This document shows, piece by piece, positions 4,906-6,053 of a stretch of DNA of 6,053 nucleotides. The stretch's first letter is position 1, and each line of letters begins with the position of its first letter. A model generated the notes under the pieces. The model did not search any database, was not told the origin of the DNA, and saw only the letters and a program-made list of their open reading frames with translations. The position numbers and the translations under genes were made by a program. The DNA is from SIG710 sp045595425 (GTDB taxonomy: Bacteria > Bacillota > Clostridia > Oscillospirales > CAG-272): positions 1 through 6,053 of the forward strand of contig JAZOAL010000114.1 in assembly GCA_045595425.1 (NCBI GenBank), read 5' to 3'.

Positions 4906-6053
4906 ATGGCAAAGAAGTATTGCTATCTCTTCTCCGAGGGTAACGCAGATATGCGTGAGATTCTCGGCGGTAAGGGCGCTAACCTCGCGGAAATGACCAA
5001 TATCGGTCTTCCCGTTCCCCAGGGCTTCACAATTTCAACCGAGGCCTGCACACAGTATTATGAAGACGGCAGACAGATCAACGATGAGATCATGGCAGAG
5101 ATCATGGAATACATCGTTAAGATGGAAGGCGTTACCGGCAAGAAGTTCGGTGACCTTGAAAATCCCCTTCTCGTTTCTGTTCGTTCCGGTGCAAGAGCAT
5201 CCATGCCCGGTATGATGGATACCATCCTCAACCTCGGTCTTAACGAAGAGGTTGTTGAGGTTATGGCTAAGAAGTCCGGCAATGCGCGCTGGGCTTATGA
5301 CTGCTACAGAAGATTTATCCAGATGTACTCCGACGTTGTTATGGAAGTCGGAAAGAAGTATTTCGAGGAGCTCATCGATAAGATGAAGGAAGAAAAGGGC
5401 GTTAAGATGGACGTTGAGCTTACAGCAGACGACCTGAAGGAGCTCGCAAACCAGTTCAAGGCTGAATATAAGGCTAAGATCGGTCAGGACTTCCCCACAG
5501 ATCCTAAGGAACAGCTTATCGGCGCAGTTAAGGCAGTATTCCGCTCTTGGGATAACCCCCGTGCGAATGTTTACCGCCGCGATAATGATATCCCCTATAG
5601 CTGGGGTACCGCTGTAAACGTACAGGCAATGGCATTCGGTAATATGGGTGACAATTGCGGTACAGGTGTTGCATTTACCCGTGATCCCGCTACAGGCGAG
5701 AAGAAGCTCATGGGTGAGTTCCTTACAAACGCACAGGGTGAGGACGTTGTTGCAGGTGTTCGTACACCTATGCCCATCGCTGAGATGGCAAACAAGTTCC
5801 CCGCAGCATTCGAGGAATTCAAGAAGGTTTGCGATATTCTCGAAAACCATTATCATGATATGCAGGATATGGAGTTCACCATTGAAAATGAAAAGCTCTA
5901 TATGCTTCAGACCCGTAACGGTAAGAGAACAGCTCCCGCTGCTCTCCAGATCGCTGTAGATCTCGTTGCTGAGGGTCACAAGACAAAGGAAGAGGCCGTT
6001 CTCATGATCGACCCCAGAAACCTTGACACACTTCTCCATCCCCAGTTTGATGC
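4906..6053 (+). CDS. ppdK: Pyruvate,phosphate dikinase, N-terminal part (cut by the window end)
   Basis: PPDK interconverts ATP, phosphate and pyruvate with AMP, PPi and PEP. In anaerobic Firmicutes it can act in PPi-linked glycolysis or in PEP supply. The visible 382 codons cover the whole nucleotide-binding domain: MAKKYCYLFSEG at the start, GGKGANLAEM (21-30) with the ATP-binding Lys23, VSVRSGARASMPGMMDT (90-106) with Arg93, DNCGTGVAFTRDP (249-261), EFLTNAQGEDVV (271-282), then Asp321, Glu323 and Gln335 (in LQTRNGKRT), matching the nucleotide-site residues known from the Clostridium symbiosum enzyme. The family is about 875 residues; the phosphohistidine domain (His455 in C. symbiosum) and the PEP/pyruvate barrel lie beyond the window, so catalytic completeness cannot be judged. 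All 29 visible Lys codons are AAG, unlike pth and mfd, which mix AAA and AAG; this indicates high expression. The gene is divergent from pth. Confidence 0.97.
   Translation, partial: MAKKYCYLFSEGNADMREILGGKGANLAEMTNIGLPVPQGFTISTEACTQYYEDGRQINDEIMAEIMEYIVKMEGVTGKKFGDLENPLLVSVRSGARASMPGMMDTILNLGLNEEVVEVMAKKSGNARWAYDCYRRFIQMYSDVVMEVGKKYFEELIDKMKEEKGVKMDVELTADDLKELANQFKAEYKAKIGQDFPTDPKEQLIGAVKAVFRSWDNPRANVYRRDNDIPYSWGTAVNVQAMAFGNMGDNCGTGVAFTRDPATGEKKLMGEFLTNAQGEDVVAGVRTPMPIAEMANKFPAAFEEFKKVCDILENHYHDMQDMEFTIENEKLYMLQTRNGKRTAPAALQIAVDLVAEGHKTKEEAVLMIDPRNLDTLLHPQFD

Noticed and set aside
5035..6039. 334-codon open frame on the minus strand opposite ppdK
   Set aside because: It lies wholly antisense to a clear ppdK. 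Its openness follows from ppdK's strong codon bias, and the product is low-complexity-like with no recognisable motif or ribosome binding site.

Overview
The window reads as chromosomal housekeeping DNA from an anaerobic, low-to-moderate-GC Firmicute, most likely a gut-type clostridium (Oscillospiraceae/Ruminococcaceae-like). This rests on the pth-mfd gene pair typical of Firmicutes, a clostridial-type pyruvate,phosphate dikinase, strong GGAGG-type ribosome binding sites and near-consensus sigma-A promoters. No mobile element, CRISPR array, tRNA or rRNA was recognised.

Layout: positions 1-302 hold no recognisable gene. They split into a GC-richer part (1-150, about 54% GC by hand count) carrying a large nested inverted repeat, and an AT-rich part (151-300, about 25% GC) carrying an imperfect 24-bp tandem duplication. 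Positions 303-3890 (minus strand) encode full-length Mfd, the transcription-repair coupling factor. The 115-bp gap between mfd and the upstream pth gene holds a 23-codon candidate small ORF with its own ribosome binding site. The end of that ORF coincides with a long perfect inverted repeat just upstream of the mfd ribosome binding site. Positions 4006-4650 (minus strand) encode peptidyl-tRNA hydrolase. Positions 4651-4905 are a divergent intergenic region with one consensus promoter in each direction, each overlapped by its own inverted repeat. From 4906 to the window end (plus strand) is the first 382 codons of ppdK, cut by the window edge.

How the genes fit together: pth and mfd face the same way, and the only strong promoter seen for them is upstream of pth, so they probably form an operon (peptidyl-tRNA recycling and transcription-coupled repair). 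In Bacillus subtilis the small gene fin sits between pth and mfd; here that place holds only the short candidate ORF. ppdK is transcribed divergently from a TTGACT/extended -10 promoter, and its extreme codon bias (all 29 visible lysines are AAG) suggests a highly expressed central-metabolism enzyme interconverting PEP and pyruvate.

The genes themselves are ordinary. The points most worth a second look are regulatory: the small ORF and hairpin before mfd, the 11-bp inverted repeat over the ppdK promoter, the ppdK leader, and the repeat-like element at 1-150.
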